Shown: positions 8,974-17,524, counted from the stretch's first letter. The stretch: 64,000 bases of DNA from Campylobacter sp. RM10537 (GCF_022369435.1 NZ_CP059597.1:1364001-1428000); one strand, 5' to 3'. The notes: a model not told the origin generated them from the letters alone. Translations and numbers: made by a program.

Positions 8974-9002
8974 TTTTTCGAATTTAATTTTAAGGAGAAA
9001 GA

Positions 9003-9206
9003 ATGAGATTAATCATTTGTATTTTATTGCCTTGGCTCGGTTTTTTTACTATAGGCAAACCCTTTTCTGCAATTATATGTTTTATTTTGCAAATTACCCT
9101 TATTGGCTGGCTACCCGCTATGGTCTGGGCTGTATATGCTCTTAACCAATATAAAACAGATAAAAAAATTGCAAATATTTTAAAAAACCAAGAAGGGAAA
9201 ATTTAA
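9003..9206 (+). CDS. YqaE/Pmp3-like small membrane protein
   Basis: 67 residues, mostly hydrophobic, with two helices (about 3-20 and 24-46) and a basic hydrophilic tail. The pattern LPWLGFF...IGWLPAMVWAVYAL matches the Pmp3/YqaE proteolipid family, whose members affect membrane potential or stress tolerance in other organisms. RBS AAGGAG is good. The stop overlaps the start of the next lipoprotein gene by one base, so they form an operon under the G10 promoter. Confidence 0.7.
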   Translation: MRLIICILLPWLGFFTIGKPFSAIICFILQITLIGWLPAMVWAVYALNQYKTDKKIANILKNQEGKI

Positions 9207-9529
9207 TGAAATATTTATTATCTATTATTTTAGCTTTTATTTTAGGCGCTTGTTATCAAAAAGGTTTAGAAGTTAATCAAGATAAATTAAATTCTATTGT
9301 TATAGGAAAGAGTACTCAAGAAGATGTAGAAAAAATTATAGGTTATCCTGTAAGAAAAACAAGTTTGGGCAATAAAGAGGTATGGTATTATGATTTTACT
9401 AGAATTTCTTCTGTTCCTGGATTTGATAAAGACGAAAGCACAGTTTTTGAATTTAATAAAAAAGGCATAGTAGTTAAAAAATATAAAACTTCAGGTTCTG
9501 GAAATTCAAATCCTTTGTTAGGTGGGTAA
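9206..9529 (+). CDS. SmpA/OmlA (BamE-like) lipoprotein
   Basis: 107 residues. Signal peptide with lipobox LGAC (Cys about residue 16), so a lipid-anchored envelope protein. The segment LNSIVIGKSTQEDVEKIIGYPVR followed by EVWYYDF is the typical SmpA/OmlA fold seen in BamE and in many small plasmid- and phage-borne lipoproteins. The C-terminus is Gly/Ser rich. Translationally coupled to the gene before it. A role in outer-membrane assembly cannot be inferred from fold alone. Confidence 0.72.
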   Translation: MKYLLSIILAFILGACYQKGLEVNQDKLNSIVIGKSTQEDVEKIIGYPVRKTSLGNKEVWYYDFTRISSVPGFDKDESTVFEFNKKGIVVKKYKTSGSGNSNPLLGG

Positions 9530-9534
9530 TTTAA

Positions 9535-9714
9535 ATCAAAGAAGAAGTCAAAAAAAGAAGCGAACTTTATGCTAAAAAAGAAAGAGTTTTTATAGAAAAA
9601 GAAGAAATTGTCAATAAAAACAATAAATTATTTAGAGTAAAGACTCAAACATCAATCAGTCCTGATGGGGAAGAAGAAATCACAAAGACTGAAACATACC
9701 AAATTACTAGATAA
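9535..9714 (+). pseudogene. C-terminal remnant of a lost gene
   Basis: An open stretch of 59 codons ending in TAA, immediately preceded in frame by a stop (9532-9534) and with no ATG, GTG or TTG near its 5' end. The translation is highly charged (Lys/Glu rich) and includes ISPDGEEEITKTETYQITR, which looks like genuine protein rather than noise. It is most simply the 3' end of a gene whose 5' part was deleted. Original function unknown. Confidence 0.5.
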
Positions 9715-9723
9715 AGGAAAAAA

Positions 9724-10140
9724 ATGAAAAAAATGTTATTTGCGATAGTTGCAGTATTTTTTATTGCTTGTGGTGGAGATAAACTTGTTAAATTTGAATA
9801 CGAAAAAGGAAATAAAGAATTATTTGAAAAGGCAAATAATCTTATTAAAGAAAAATATCCAAATTATAATCTTTACTCATGGAAATCGCTAGAAAATATT
9901 TCAAGTATTCAAGAAGCTAAATATAGAATGAATACTATTGAAGATAGTATTTCTAATCAAGGGTATTGCAAAAATGATGAAGAACATTATTGTAATTATA
10001 TCTTGTTAGAAAAAAATGGAAGATATAGATTAATAGAAGTTAATTGTAACAAAGCGTATAGTTATACAAATCCCTTTGGTGTAAAAATAGAAAGTCCAGA
10101 TAAATGCAAAATAAGGGAAATACCAATATTACAAAAATAA
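9724..10140 (+). CDS. putative lipoprotein, function unknown
   Basis: 138 residues with a signal peptide and lipobox FIAC (Cys about residue 16), followed by a hydrophilic domain with several cysteines (GYCKNDEEHYCNY, VNCNK, DKCKI) that could form disulfides in the periplasm. RBS AAAGGAAAAAA. It lies between a decayed gene end and a truncated VirB6-like gene, so it may be cargo or a leftover of a conjugative region. No family recognised. Confidence 0.6.
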   Translation: MKKMLFAIVAVFFIACGGDKLVKFEYEKGNKELFEKANNLIKEKYPNYNLYSWKSLENISSIQEAKYRMNTIEDSISNQGYCKNDEEHYCNYILLEKNGRYRLIEVNCNKAYSYTNPFGVKIESPDKCKIREIPILQK

Positions 10141-10150
10141 AAGACTGAAT

Positions 10151-10357
10151 ATGGAAAAATTAACCCCTTCAATTTTGCCTTCAAACTGGATAGATACCAT
10201 AAGCTATACAATAGAAAATGCAGTATCGCCTATGTTTCAAAAAATGTTTCAAGGCGTTCATAACGCCTTGTTTAGTGGAATGGGAGCAAGTATTTTTGCA
10301 ATTTATTGCATTATATGGCTTTTAAGACAAACGCAAAATGGATATATAGCATTTTAA
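10151..10357 (+). pseudogene. truncated VirB6/TrbL-like type IV secretion protein
   Basis: 68 residues resembling the N-terminus of VirB6/TrbL inner-membrane channel proteins: WIDTISYTIENAVSPMFQKMF, a short linker, then a hydrophobic helix (IFAIYCIIWLL) ending in RQTQNGYI. Full VirB6 proteins have about 300 residues and five or more helices; this one stops after the first. No other secretion genes follow, so it is probably a nonfunctional remnant. Family call rests on pattern memory, not a search. Confidence 0.5.
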
Positions 10358-10487
10358 TGATTTAAATGTTCTTACATTTAAAGATATAAATAATAATATT
10401 AATTCTTTCTTTATTTACACCTTTTAAACGAAATAACAGGATTAATCAAAAAAATAATGTGAAGAAATGAAATAGTAAAAATATAAT

Positions 10488-10513
10488 AATTTTCTCCAAA
10501 AAAGGAGAAAATT
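10488..10513 (-). terminator. terminator of the DASS transporter gene
   Basis: 10-bp stem (AATTTTCTCC / GGAGAAAATT) around six A on the plus strand. Read on the minus strand it follows the transporter stop within eight bases. Confidence 0.75.
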
Positions 10514-10520
10514 AAATTTT

Positions 10521-11978
10521 TCAATGAAAACTCAAATAAGGCATAATAAATTTAATCCAAGGTATTCCCACAAGAAAATAAATTACCATGTAAATTAAAG
10601 CAAAAATTCCACCTAATAAGAAAAACTGAGGTCCTTTGATATAATTACTTCCAAACCATAAAGGAGAAGATCCTGTTCCATAAGGAGTGATGATACCCAT
10701 AAAGCCCATTGGTAATGTAAGTATTAGCATAACTTCTGCTGGATTTGCTCCCTTGATAGAGCTAGCTAAAGATACAAAAACGGCGATGATGGCTGTAACA
10801 TAAGCAGTTCCTGAGGCGAAGAAATATCTAAGCCAAGAAAATAACATTAAAAGTAAAACTGTAGCAATAAATGGCTCAAAACCTGAAAGTTTATGTCCTA
10901 AAGAATTAGCTAAATAATCTAAAAATCCGACATTTTTAAGTCCACCTGCCATTGTAACAAGAGTTGCAAACCATACGAGAGTATTCCAAGCTGGCTTGTT
11001 GCCTAAAAAATCTTGCCAAGTAATTATTTTGCAAGCTATCATTAAAATAATCATGATTAAAGCTGTAGTTGTAGCATTGATTTTAAAAAAGCCTGATCCA
11101 ACCCAAAGCACTAATCCAATAAGAGCAATAATAAGCATAAAAATTTGAGAAGTTGGCATTTTTCCTAAGGCTTGATATTTTTCATTTGCCCAAATAGCTA
11201 TTTCTTTTGATCCTTTAACTTCTGGTGGATATATGAAATATCCTAAAATTGGAGTAATAACAAAAAGTATTAATCCTACTGGCAAAAAGGCTAAAAACCA
11301 ACTAAGCCAATCTACGACCATAACTCCATTTTTAGAGATTAAAGAGAGAGCAAGTGGGTTTGGAGCTTGACCTGTAAGAAAAATAGAACTCGTAAGGCAA
11401 GAACTTGCTAGACCCATCCATACAAGATAAGCACCGATTTTTCTAGGATTTTTATCCGCATAGCTTTCAAACATAGGGGAGATGTTGCTGACTATAGGAT
11501 AAACCGTTCCTCCACTTCTTGCAGCATTACTAGGTATGAAAGGAGCTAAAACTAAATCTACTATAGCAATAGCATAACCTAAACCCAAGGTAGATTTTCC
11601 AAGTTTTGAAACGAGATAAAGAGCCAATCTTTCACCCAATCCTGTTTTTGAAAAACCAAGTCCTATAGTAAAAGCAGCAAAAATAAGCCAAACTACAGAA
11701 TCAGAAAATCCTGATAGTCCCCATTTTATCGCGACAGAATCTTTAATAATGGTTTCTATGTTATTAGAACCAACAGGTCCAACTTTAAATAAAACAGCTA
11801 AGGTAACCGCTATAACTCCAATTAAAGCAGGTGAAATAGGTTCTAAAATCAAGCCTATAATAAGACCTATAAAAATACTAAAATAAAGCCAAGCGTTAGC
11901 ATTTAAACCTTCTGGTATTGGAATAAAATAAACGATTAATCCAACCACAAAAGGTATAAAAAGTTTTACATAAAACAT
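10521..11978 (-). CDS. DASS-family anion (dicarboxylate):cation transporter
   Basis: 485-residue inner-membrane protein with about 12 transmembrane helices, similar to CitT/TtdT/YbhI-type members of the divalent anion:sodium symporter family. Two family signature areas are present: PSNAARSGGTVYP (about residues 153-165) and YGTGSSPLWFGSNY in the C-terminal half, which correspond to the two substrate/Na+-binding loops. Likely substrate is a di- or tricarboxylate such as succinate, malate or 2-oxoglutarate. A gap of 95 bases separates it from ybeY and it has its own terminator. It lies at the edge of the accessory island. Confidence 0.85.
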   Translation of the reverse strand: MFYVKLFIPFVVGLIVYFIPIPEGLNANAWLYFSIFIGLIIGLILEPISPALIGVIAVTLAVLFKVGPVGSNNIETIIKDSVAIKWGLSGFSDSVVWLIFAAFTIGLGFSKTGLGERLALYLVSKLGKSTLGLGYAIAIVDLVLAPFIPSNAARSGGTVYPIVSNISPMFESYADKNPRKIGAYLVWMGLASSCLTSSIFLTGQAPNPLALSLISKNGVMVVDWLSWFLAFLPVGLILFVITPILGYFIYPPEVKGSKEIAIWANEKYQALGKMPTSQIFMLIIALIGLVLWVGSGFFKINATTTALIMIILMIACKIITWQDFLGNKPAWNTLVWFATLVTMAGGLKNVGFLDYLANSLGHKLSGFEPFIATVLLLMLFSWLRYFFASGTAYVTAIIAVFVSLASSIKGANPAEVMLILTLPMGFMGIITPYGTGSSPLWFGSNYIKGPQFFLLGGIFALIYMVIYFLVGIPWIKFIMPYLSFH

Positions 11979-12073
11979 ATTTGTCCTTTTTAGAATTTAA
12001 AAATAAATTATATCTTAAGAATCTTATATTTAAATTTTAAATTAATAAAATATTTAAAGTTAAAAATAAATTT

Positions 12074-12478
12074 TTAACTTATGGTTCTAACAATTAAACT
12101 TGTAGGTAATTTGAAGTATTTTATAAGTTCTTCTTCTTTTTTTCGCATTTCTCCATTATCTTTTTCATGATCAAAGCCTAATAAATGAAGCATAGCATGA
12201 ATAAATAACAAGCTTAATTCCTCTTCATAGCTATGGCCAAATTCTTTCGCTTTTTCTTGGGCTAATTCTGTGTTGATGACTATAGAGCCTAAAGGAATAT
12301 TTTCATCTATATTTTCAAGTGGAAAAGATAAGACATCAGTTGTTTTATTTTGATTTCTTTGATTTAAATTAATTTCTTGCATTTCTTTATTATTAACAAA
12401 AATAAGTTCAATATCTTTCGGACTTAAAAAATTGGCTATTTTTTCCAAAAATTCATATTTTTCATCGCTAAGTATCAT
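12074..12478 (-). CDS. ybeY: endoribonuclease YbeY
   Basis: 134-residue zinc-dependent endoribonuclease involved in 16S rRNA 3' maturation and ribosome quality control. The diagnostic H-x3-H-x5-H zinc site is present as [11 protein letters not shown] (about residues 94-104). The start overlaps the end of recO by 4 bases (ATGA type), showing translational coupling. Confidence 0.93.
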   Translation of the reverse strand: MILSDEKYEFLEKIANFLSPKDIELIFVNNKEMQEINLNQRNQNKTTDVLSFPLENIDENIPLGSIVINTELAQEKAKEFGHSYEEELSLLFIHAMLHLLGFDHEKDNGEMRKKEEELIKYFKLPTSLIVRTIS

Positions 12479-13089
12479 AGACCTTCCTTGATTAAATTAT
12501 ATAAATTTTGAATTTCTTCATCATTAAAAATTCGAGAATTTTGATTTTCATAAAAATATTTAATTTTTTTTTCTTCAAATTCATATCCTAAAGCACAGTG
12601 ATTATGTGAAGGTAAAAAAGCTCTTATAAGAGTGATTTGATTTTGAATTTTTTCTTCACAAGAAAAACAAATAAAATCTCGAAATAATCTACCTTCAAAT
12701 TCTAAAATTTTAAGATAAGCATCCACTATAACTCTTTTAGGATTTTGTTTTTCAAATCGTTTAACACATTCTTCTAAAAGTAAAAAATAAAATTCTTCAA
12801 TCACTTCCGTATCTTTTAAATGATTAAATAAAAGACGAATAAATTCTTGCCAAATAAACATTTTTTCTCTATGCATAATCCAAGAAAAATTTAAATGTAA
12901 TACATCTTTAAGTCTTGGAAGAAAATTTGGATGCTCATCTAAGGAAAAATCAATTTTATATCCATTTAAAATACTAGAATGTCTTACTCCATAAAAACGA
13001 TAAGTTTTTATAAATCTTTTTGGACTTAAGATAGAAACGATCAAATCCTCATCTTTTACCTTTTGAGTATGAAGTATAAAACCCTGCAT
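12475..13089 (-). CDS. recO: recombination mediator RecO (epsilonproteobacterial type)
   Basis: 204-residue protein consistent with the short divergent RecO of Campylobacter and Helicobacter, which helps load RecA in the RecFOR pathway. The N-terminal OB-fold start [22 protein letters not shown] is typical; a CFSC pair (about residues 140-143) and a later HNHC are possible metal ligands. Overlaps ybeY by 4 bases. The family is divergent, so the call rests on the N-terminus, length and neighbourhood. Confidence 0.75.
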   Translation of the reverse strand: MQGFILHTQKVKDEDLIVSILSPKRFIKTYRFYGVRHSSILNGYKIDFSLDEHPNFLPRLKDVLHLNFSWIMHREKMFIWQEFIRLLFNHLKDTEVIEEFYFLLLEECVKRFEKQNPKRVIVDAYLKILEFEGRLFRDFICFSCEEKIQNQITLIRAFLPSHNHCALGYEFEEKKIKYFYENQNSRIFNDEEIQNLYNLIKEGL

Positions 13090-13106
13090 AGCAATTTATA
13101 AGAAAT

Positions 13107-13631
13107 TTAACTTATTATTTTAACTCCATAAGCTTTAAGCAAAGAAAAAGCTGAATATTCTAAATTATTATCAAAACTAGCAGTAGAATTTTGATATAGG
13201 ATAATTTTAGAATCAGGATTTGCGCTAAAAGCCAAAATAATATTAAAAAATACACAAATATGTGAAACAAGACCGCAAAAATAAATTTCTTTATATGAAT
13301 TTTGATTGATGAAATTAGCAAAATCTAAACTACCAAAAGTATTTTTATAAAAAATTTTATGGGCTTTTTGCAAAAAAGGATCAAATTCACTAGGCATTTT
13401 CCAACCAAGAGTTCCTTTAATGCAATGTTTTATAGGAAGATTTAATCCTTCTTTGCTTTTTAAATAATCTTGATCATGTGTATCACAAGTAATAAGAAGA
13501 TGTGTAGTGTTAAAGTCAATTTGATTTAAATGATTAAGAATATTTTGTTTAATTTCTAAAGCTTTTTTAAAACCTAAGCTTCCATTGATAAAATCATTTT
13601 GATAATCAACAATAACAAAAGCTTTTTCCAT
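13107..13631 (-). CDS. cysteine hydrolase, probable nicotinamidase
   Basis: 174-residue isochorismatase-fold hydrolase. The catalytic triad is visible: Asp in VDYQNDF (about residue 9), Lys in KHCIKGTLGWK, and Cys in FCGLVSHICV (about residue 133). The DTH of CDTHDQ and the HC-x-x-GT motif resemble the metal and substrate site of PncA nicotinamidases, which make nicotinic acid for NAD salvage. Other isochorismatase-like amidases are not excluded. It lies 5 bases before the ttcA-like gene stop. Confidence 0.75.
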   Translation of the reverse strand: MEKAFVIVDYQNDFINGSLGFKKALEIKQNILNHLNQIDFNTTHLLITCDTHDQDYLKSKEGLNLPIKHCIKGTLGWKMPSEFDPFLQKAHKIFYKNTFGSLDFANFINQNSYKEIYFCGLVSHICVFFNIILAFSANPDSKIILYQNSTASFDNNLEYSAFSLLKAYGVKIIS

Positions 13632-13636
13632 AACTT

Positions 13637-14392
13637 TTAATTTTGATTAATCCAAAAGGTTTCCATGTGTAAATTAGAAAAAGCAGTTTTTAAACTAGTA
13701 AAAAGTTTAGGATGCTCTTTTTCTAGGCTAGCTAATAGTTGTTTGGATTCTTCTCTTGCATGTGGAAATTTTATATTTTTTTCACTAAGTTTCATACCTG
13801 GACAAAACTCATTTCCTATGACTTGAAGTTCATTTTGAATAGCATTATCTCTAAGTTGCCTTTCTCTAACAAAAATTAAAGGACGTATTACTGTTATGCC
13901 ACGTTTGCTTTTATAGATTGGAGCTAGCGTTCTTAATGATCCATTGTAAATAAAATTCATAAAAAAACTTTCTACCGCATCATCTAAATGATGAGCAATA
14001 GCAAGCTTATTAAAACCTTTTTCAAGAGCATAAGTATATAAAGCTCCACGACGCATTCTTGAAAAATAGCTACAGAAACTAGAATTTTCTCTTATGGTAT
14101 CGCCTGATACTTCATAGATATTAGAATCAAGAATATTATGTTTAATTCCATGTTCTTGACAATGAGCATGCAATTGAGAATAATCTTCTCCCATACCATA
14201 ACTTAAAGTGACAGCTTCGAGCTCAAATTTAAAAGGAGCATGAGCTTGCATACGATTTAAAAGATGTGCTAAAGCTAAAGAATCCTTGCCACCACTTAAA
14301 CCTAAAAGAACACGGTCTCCATCCTTAATAAGTCCAAATTTAGCATTTGCTTGAGCAACTTGTCTTATAAGCTTTTTGCTGAGGTTTATCAT
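13637..14392 (-). CDS. TtcA/TilS-like PP-loop ATPase (tRNA thiolation family)
   Basis: 251 residues. The PP-loop SGGKDS (about residues 33-38) activates tRNA with ATP. The region FCSYFSRMRRGALY aligns with the CxxCSRLRRG motif of TtcA, and a later FCPGMK aligns with the second CxxC, but only the first cysteine of each pair remains. TtcA makes 2-thiocytidine-32 in tRNA using an iron-sulfur cluster; whether this relative does so is unclear. I chose the ATG that overlaps the mtnN stop (ATGA); an upstream in-frame GTG would add four residues. Confidence 0.75.
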   Translation of the reverse strand: MINLSKKLIRQVAQANAKFGLIKDGDRVLLGLSGGKDSLALAHLLNRMQAHAPFKFELEAVTLSYGMGEDYSQLHAHCQEHGIKHNILDSNIYEVSGDTIRENSSFCSYFSRMRRGALYTYALEKGFNKLAIAHHLDDAVESFFMNFIYNGSLRTLAPIYKSKRGITVIRPLIFVRERQLRDNAIQNELQVIGNEFCPGMKLSEKNIKFPHAREESKQLLASLEKEHPKLFTSLKTAFSNLHMETFWINQN

Positions 14393-15075
14393 AATTTCTC
14401 GCACATTTTAAGAACAAAATTAGCTGAAATTTTTGCAGAGTTAATTACAAATTCATCAAAATCAAATTCAGCTTTTTCTCCAGCTTTGTCGCTCATAGCT
14501 CTTAAAATAAAACAAGGTATTTTTAAAGCATCACAAACTAAAGCAACACTTGCACCTTCCATTTCACAAGCATCAGCTTTAAAAATTTCTCTTATTTTTG
14601 CTTTTTTTGCTTCATCACAGATAAATTCATCTCCAGTTGCAATGATTCCTGATTTTAGTTTAATATTTAATTCTTTGGCAACTTCTAAAGCAAGATTATT
14701 TAATTTCTCATCTGTTTTTATAAAAATATCATTTCCAGGAACAAAACCAAGTGGATGCCCAAAAGCTGTTATATCAAGATCGTATTGAGCTAATTGTGTA
14801 GCATAGAGCAAATCACCTATTTCTAATTCTGGATTAAAAGCACCTGCTACACCTGTAAAAAGTAAAATTTCGGCTCCAAATTTTTCGATCATTATGCTTG
14901 CACTTAGGGTTGAATTGACTTTTCCTATTTTAGAATAAGCTAAGATAAGTTCATGATTTTTATAATTTGCTAAATAATAAGTATTATTTGCATATTTAAT
15001 ACTTTTATATTCTTTTAAAATCTCAAGTAAAGGAGTTATTTCTTCTGGCATTGCACCTAAAATTGCTATTTTCAT
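14389..15075 (-). CDS. mtnN: 5'-methylthioadenosine/S-adenosylhomocysteine (futalosine) nucleosidase
   Basis: 228-residue nucleosidase that cleaves the N-glycosidic bond of MTA and SAH; in Campylobacter and Helicobacter the same enzyme also cleaves 6-amino-6-deoxyfutalosine for menaquinone synthesis (known biology). Motifs: AILGAMPEEI at the N-terminus, FTGVAGAFNPELEIGDLLYA mid-protein, and the base-binding DACEMEGASVALV and RAMSDKAGE near the end with catalytic Glu and Asp. Overlaps fabD by 4 bases. Confidence 0.93.
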   Translation of the reverse strand: MKIAILGAMPEEITPLLEILKEYKSIKYANNTYYLANYKNHELILAYSKIGKVNSTLSASIMIEKFGAEILLFTGVAGAFNPELEIGDLLYATQLAQYDLDITAFGHPLGFVPGNDIFIKTDEKLNNLALEVAKELNIKLKSGIIATGDEFICDEAKKAKIREIFKADACEMEGASVALVCDALKIPCFILRAMSDKAGEKAEFDFDEFVINSAKISANFVLKMCEKL

Positions 15076-16004
15076 TTTATGACCTTTAAAAATTCATCAA
15101 TATCGCTAAAATTAGTTAAAGAATAAGTTTCTTTTGGGCTTATTTTTTTATTTAAGCCTTTAAGGATATTTGAACCAAATTCTACAAAGCAATCAATTTC
15201 ATTTTCATAATTTTTAATACTTTGTTTATAAAGAACAGGAGAAATAAGTTGAGATTTAAGTAATTTTAATGCTTGTTCTTTATCGGTATAAATTTTAGCA
15301 TTTGCATTTGAAACTACAGCTTTAAAATTTGGTTTGAGTATTTTTTCAAGCTCTATGCAAAGTTTTAATGAAGCATTTTCTAATAAAGGGCAATGACTTG
15401 CAACACTCATATTTAAAAGCATTACTCTTTTTGCTCCAGCTTTTTTAAATTCATTTTCATAACTTATAAGATCAGATTTTAAACCTGCTACAACAATTTG
15501 ACCATCACAATTATAGTTCGCTGCGAATATTTTTTTGCTTTCTCCTTGAGCTTTTTTGCAAATATTCTCTACAATTTGATCTTCTAGCCCTAAAACAACT
15601 ATCATTCCTGCTTCAAGTTTAGAACAATCTTCTTGCATAAACAATCCTCTTTTATTGACTAAAACAAGGGTTTGTAAAAATTCCAAAGCTCCATTAACTG
15701 CTAAAGCCGAAAATTCTCCTAAAGAATGTCCTAATGAGAATATAGCCTTTAGATCTGATTTTTGTTCCATTAAAGCTGTATAGGCCATTAAAGAATTTAA
15801 CACAATAGCAGGTTGGGTATATTCGCTTTTATTTAACTGTTCATTTTCTTCAAAAAGTAAATGCTTAAAATCAATCTTGCAAAAATCACTTGCACTTTCA
15901 AGAAGTTCTTTTGCGTTTTTAGAATTTTCATAAAAGCTTTTTCCCATTCCAGTAACTTGAGATCCTTGTCCTGGAAATATATAAGCAATATTTATTAGTG
16001 ACAA
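15072..16004 (-). CDS. fabD: malonyl-CoA:ACP transacylase
   Basis: Transfers malonyl from CoA to acyl carrier protein for fatty acid elongation. YIFPGQGSQ lies at the N-terminus, the serine nucleophile in GHSLGEFSAL near residue 90, and the catalytic His in ASHCPLL near 200. I place the start at a TTG (16002-16004), giving MSLINIAYIFPGQ, because GGAGG (16011-16015, minus strand) lies six bases upstream and an ATG is absent nearby. The longer reading frame up to 16028 translates Cys/Gly-tail codons of slyD out of frame and looks artefactual. Overlaps slyD by 10 bases. Confidence 0.92.
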   Translation of the reverse strand: MSLINIAYIFPGQGSQVTGMGKSFYENSKNAKELLESASDFCKIDFKHLLFEENEQLNKSEYTQPAIVLNSLMAYTALMEQKSDLKAIFSLGHSLGEFSALAVNGALEFLQTLVLVNKRGLFMQEDCSKLEAGMIVVLGLEDQIVENICKKAQGESKKIFAANYNCDGQIVVAGLKSDLISYENEFKKAGAKRVMLLNMSVASHCPLLENASLKLCIELEKILKPNFKAVVSNANAKIYTDKEQALKLLKSQLISPVLYKQSIKNYENEIDCFVEFGSNILKGLNKKISPKETYSLTNFSDIDEFLKVIK

Positions 16005-16549
16005 CCGCAACCTCCGCCACCGCAGCAACCTCCGCCACCATGATGATGATCGTGATGTCCTCCACTACAACCGCAACTATGGCTTCCTGCAATAATTCCT
16101 GTTAAAATTTCATCTTCGCTAGCTGGTCTAACATCAACAATATTAAGCGAAAAAAGCAAATCTCTTCCGGCATAAGGATGATTATAATCAACAACAACAT
16201 CATTTTCATTGATTTCTTTAACGGTTACGCGAACGGTTTCGCCATTCTCACCTTCACCAAAAAGCTCCATACCTATTTTTAAGTCAATTCCTGCAAATTG
16301 TTCTTTAGGTAATGTTTGGATAGCATTAGCATCGTATTCGCCTAAACCTTTTTCTTTTTTAATTAAAACATCACTATTACTTGGACAATTAAGCTTCATA
16401 ATTTCTTCTTCTAAGCTTTCTAAAATTTGTCCTTTTCCAACTATAAAAGAAATGGGTTGAGCATATAAATTAGATTCTAAAACTTCTTGAGTATTTGCAT
16501 CTTTAAGTTCGTAAAACATTGAAACGACATTATTTTTTTCTATTGACAT
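15995..16549 (-). CDS. slyD: SlyD-type FKBP peptidyl-prolyl isomerase, metallochaperone
   Basis: 184 residues. An FKBP isomerase domain interrupted by the insert-in-flap chaperone domain occupies residues 1-150 (DYNHPYAGRDLLFSLNIVDV is characteristic), followed by a Gly/His/Cys tail (about 156-184) with HDHHHGG and several CC and CGC pairs. The tail is the nickel-binding region known in SlyD, which delivers nickel to [NiFe] hydrogenase. A nickel importer is encoded in the same window. RBS AAAGGAAAAAA precedes the ATG. Confidence 0.93.
   Translation of the reverse strand: MSIEKNNVVSMFYELKDANTQEVLESNLYAQPISFIVGKGQILESLEEEIMKLNCPSNSDVLIKKEKGLGEYDANAIQTLPKEQFAGIDLKIGMELFGEGENGETVRVTVKEINENDVVVDYNHPYAGRDLLFSLNIVDVRPASEDEILTGIIAGSHSCGCSGGHHDHHHGGGGCCGGGGCGCH
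16011..16015 (-). promoter_or_regulatory. fabD ribosome binding site inside slyD
   Basis: GGAGG on the minus strand, six bases before the TTG start of fabD. It is formed by the Gly codons of SlyD's metal-binding tail, and it decides the fabD start. Confidence 0.6.
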
Positions 16550-16561
16550 TTTTTTCCTTTT

Positions 16562-17521
16562 TTATTTTCTATTTGGTGAAGCTTTTGCTTCGGGTGTATT
16601 TGGATAATTTTTCTTTAAAGCTTTATAAAATCCATTAGCTGCTTTTGTATTGCCTATTTTATCTAATGAAATTGCAGTATGATATAAAAGCTTTGGAAAA
16701 TAATCTCCTTTGGAACTGATAGCAGAGCTTTTTTTGTAAAAAACAATAGCATCATTGTAATTTTTTTGTTTATACTCTATCTCTCCTAGCCAAAAATTTG
16801 ATCTTGCTGGTTTATATTTTTGTGCTATAAGATAATTTAATTTGGTTTTACATTCTTCATATAAATCTTTATGGAGATCTTGTATTGCTAAGTCTAAAAT
16901 TTCATTGTTTTTTTTCTTTTTCCATGAATCATCTATAGTTTTATTCACATCTTGAATTTCTATATTATTTGTAGCATGATTGTCTTTTTTTTCATTAAAA
17001 TTATCATCAGTATGGTTATATGAAGTGTTTGATGAAATATTGTTTATGCTCAAATTTATATCTTTAAGTTCTTCCTTGGATACATAATTTGCATTAATAG
17101 AATCTACTAAAGAACTAAGTTCTGTTAAAATTTTTTTAAATTGTTTATTATTGGCTTCTTGGATTTTTCTGCTTTCTTCAACATATTTTTTTAAATTTTG
17201 AATTTCTACAGTTAGGTTATTTTCTAAACTATCATTTTTTGATTCTAACTGAGTTAATCTAGAATTAGATTTTGCATATTGAGAATTAATACCCTCTAAG
17301 GTACTTTGCAAACCTTCAATTCTTTCTTGAATTTCATCAATTCTTGCATTTATTTGAGAATTGTTATTGCTTAAAGAATCAAGTTTTTCTTTGAGTAATC
17401 TTTCGCTCGAGCTTAAACCATATGCATTATTACTTGTTATATCTCCTGCTCCAAAAGCCGAGTTTTCAGCATGAAGTAAAGTAGCTCCAGTAAAAAGAGC
17501 TACTAAAAGTATTTTTTTCAT
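16562..17521 (-). CDS. cpoB: Tol-Pal system coordinator CpoB (YbgF)
   Basis: 319-residue periplasmic protein. Signal peptide (residues 1-18, cleavage after LLHA), an N-terminal coiled coil (about 38-130, heptads with EIQERIEGLQSTLEGI) that mediates trimerisation, a low-complexity Asn/Asp linker, and C-terminal TPR repeats (about 210-315). CpoB links Tol-Pal constriction to septal peptidoglycan synthesis. Three bases separate it from pal, as in most tol-pal operons. Confidence 0.9.
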   Translation of the reverse strand: MKKILLVALFTGATLLHAENSAFGAGDITSNNAYGLSSSERLLKEKLDSLSNNNSQINARIDEIQERIEGLQSTLEGINSQYAKSNSRLTQLESKNDSLENNLTVEIQNLKKYVEESRKIQEANNKQFKKILTELSSLVDSINANYVSKEELKDINLSINNISSNTSYNHTDDNFNEKKDNHATNNIEIQDVNKTIDDSWKKKKNNEILDLAIQDLHKDLYEECKTKLNYLIAQKYKPARSNFWLGEIEYKQKNYNDAIVFYKKSSAISSKGDYFPKLLYHTAISLDKIGNTKAANGFYKALKKNYPNTPEAKASPNRK

Positions 17522-17524
17522 AGA

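Larger units (their letters stand above)
8696..9002. other. AT-rich intergenic region with G10 tract
   Basis: Over 300 bases without a credible gene. It contains a 13-bp direct repeat GAATAATTAATAA (8874-8886 and 8894-8906), a run of ten G (8956-8965) and a TATAAT box (8968-8973) before the small-peptide gene. I see no RNA gene and no coding remnant in it. Confidence 0.7.
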
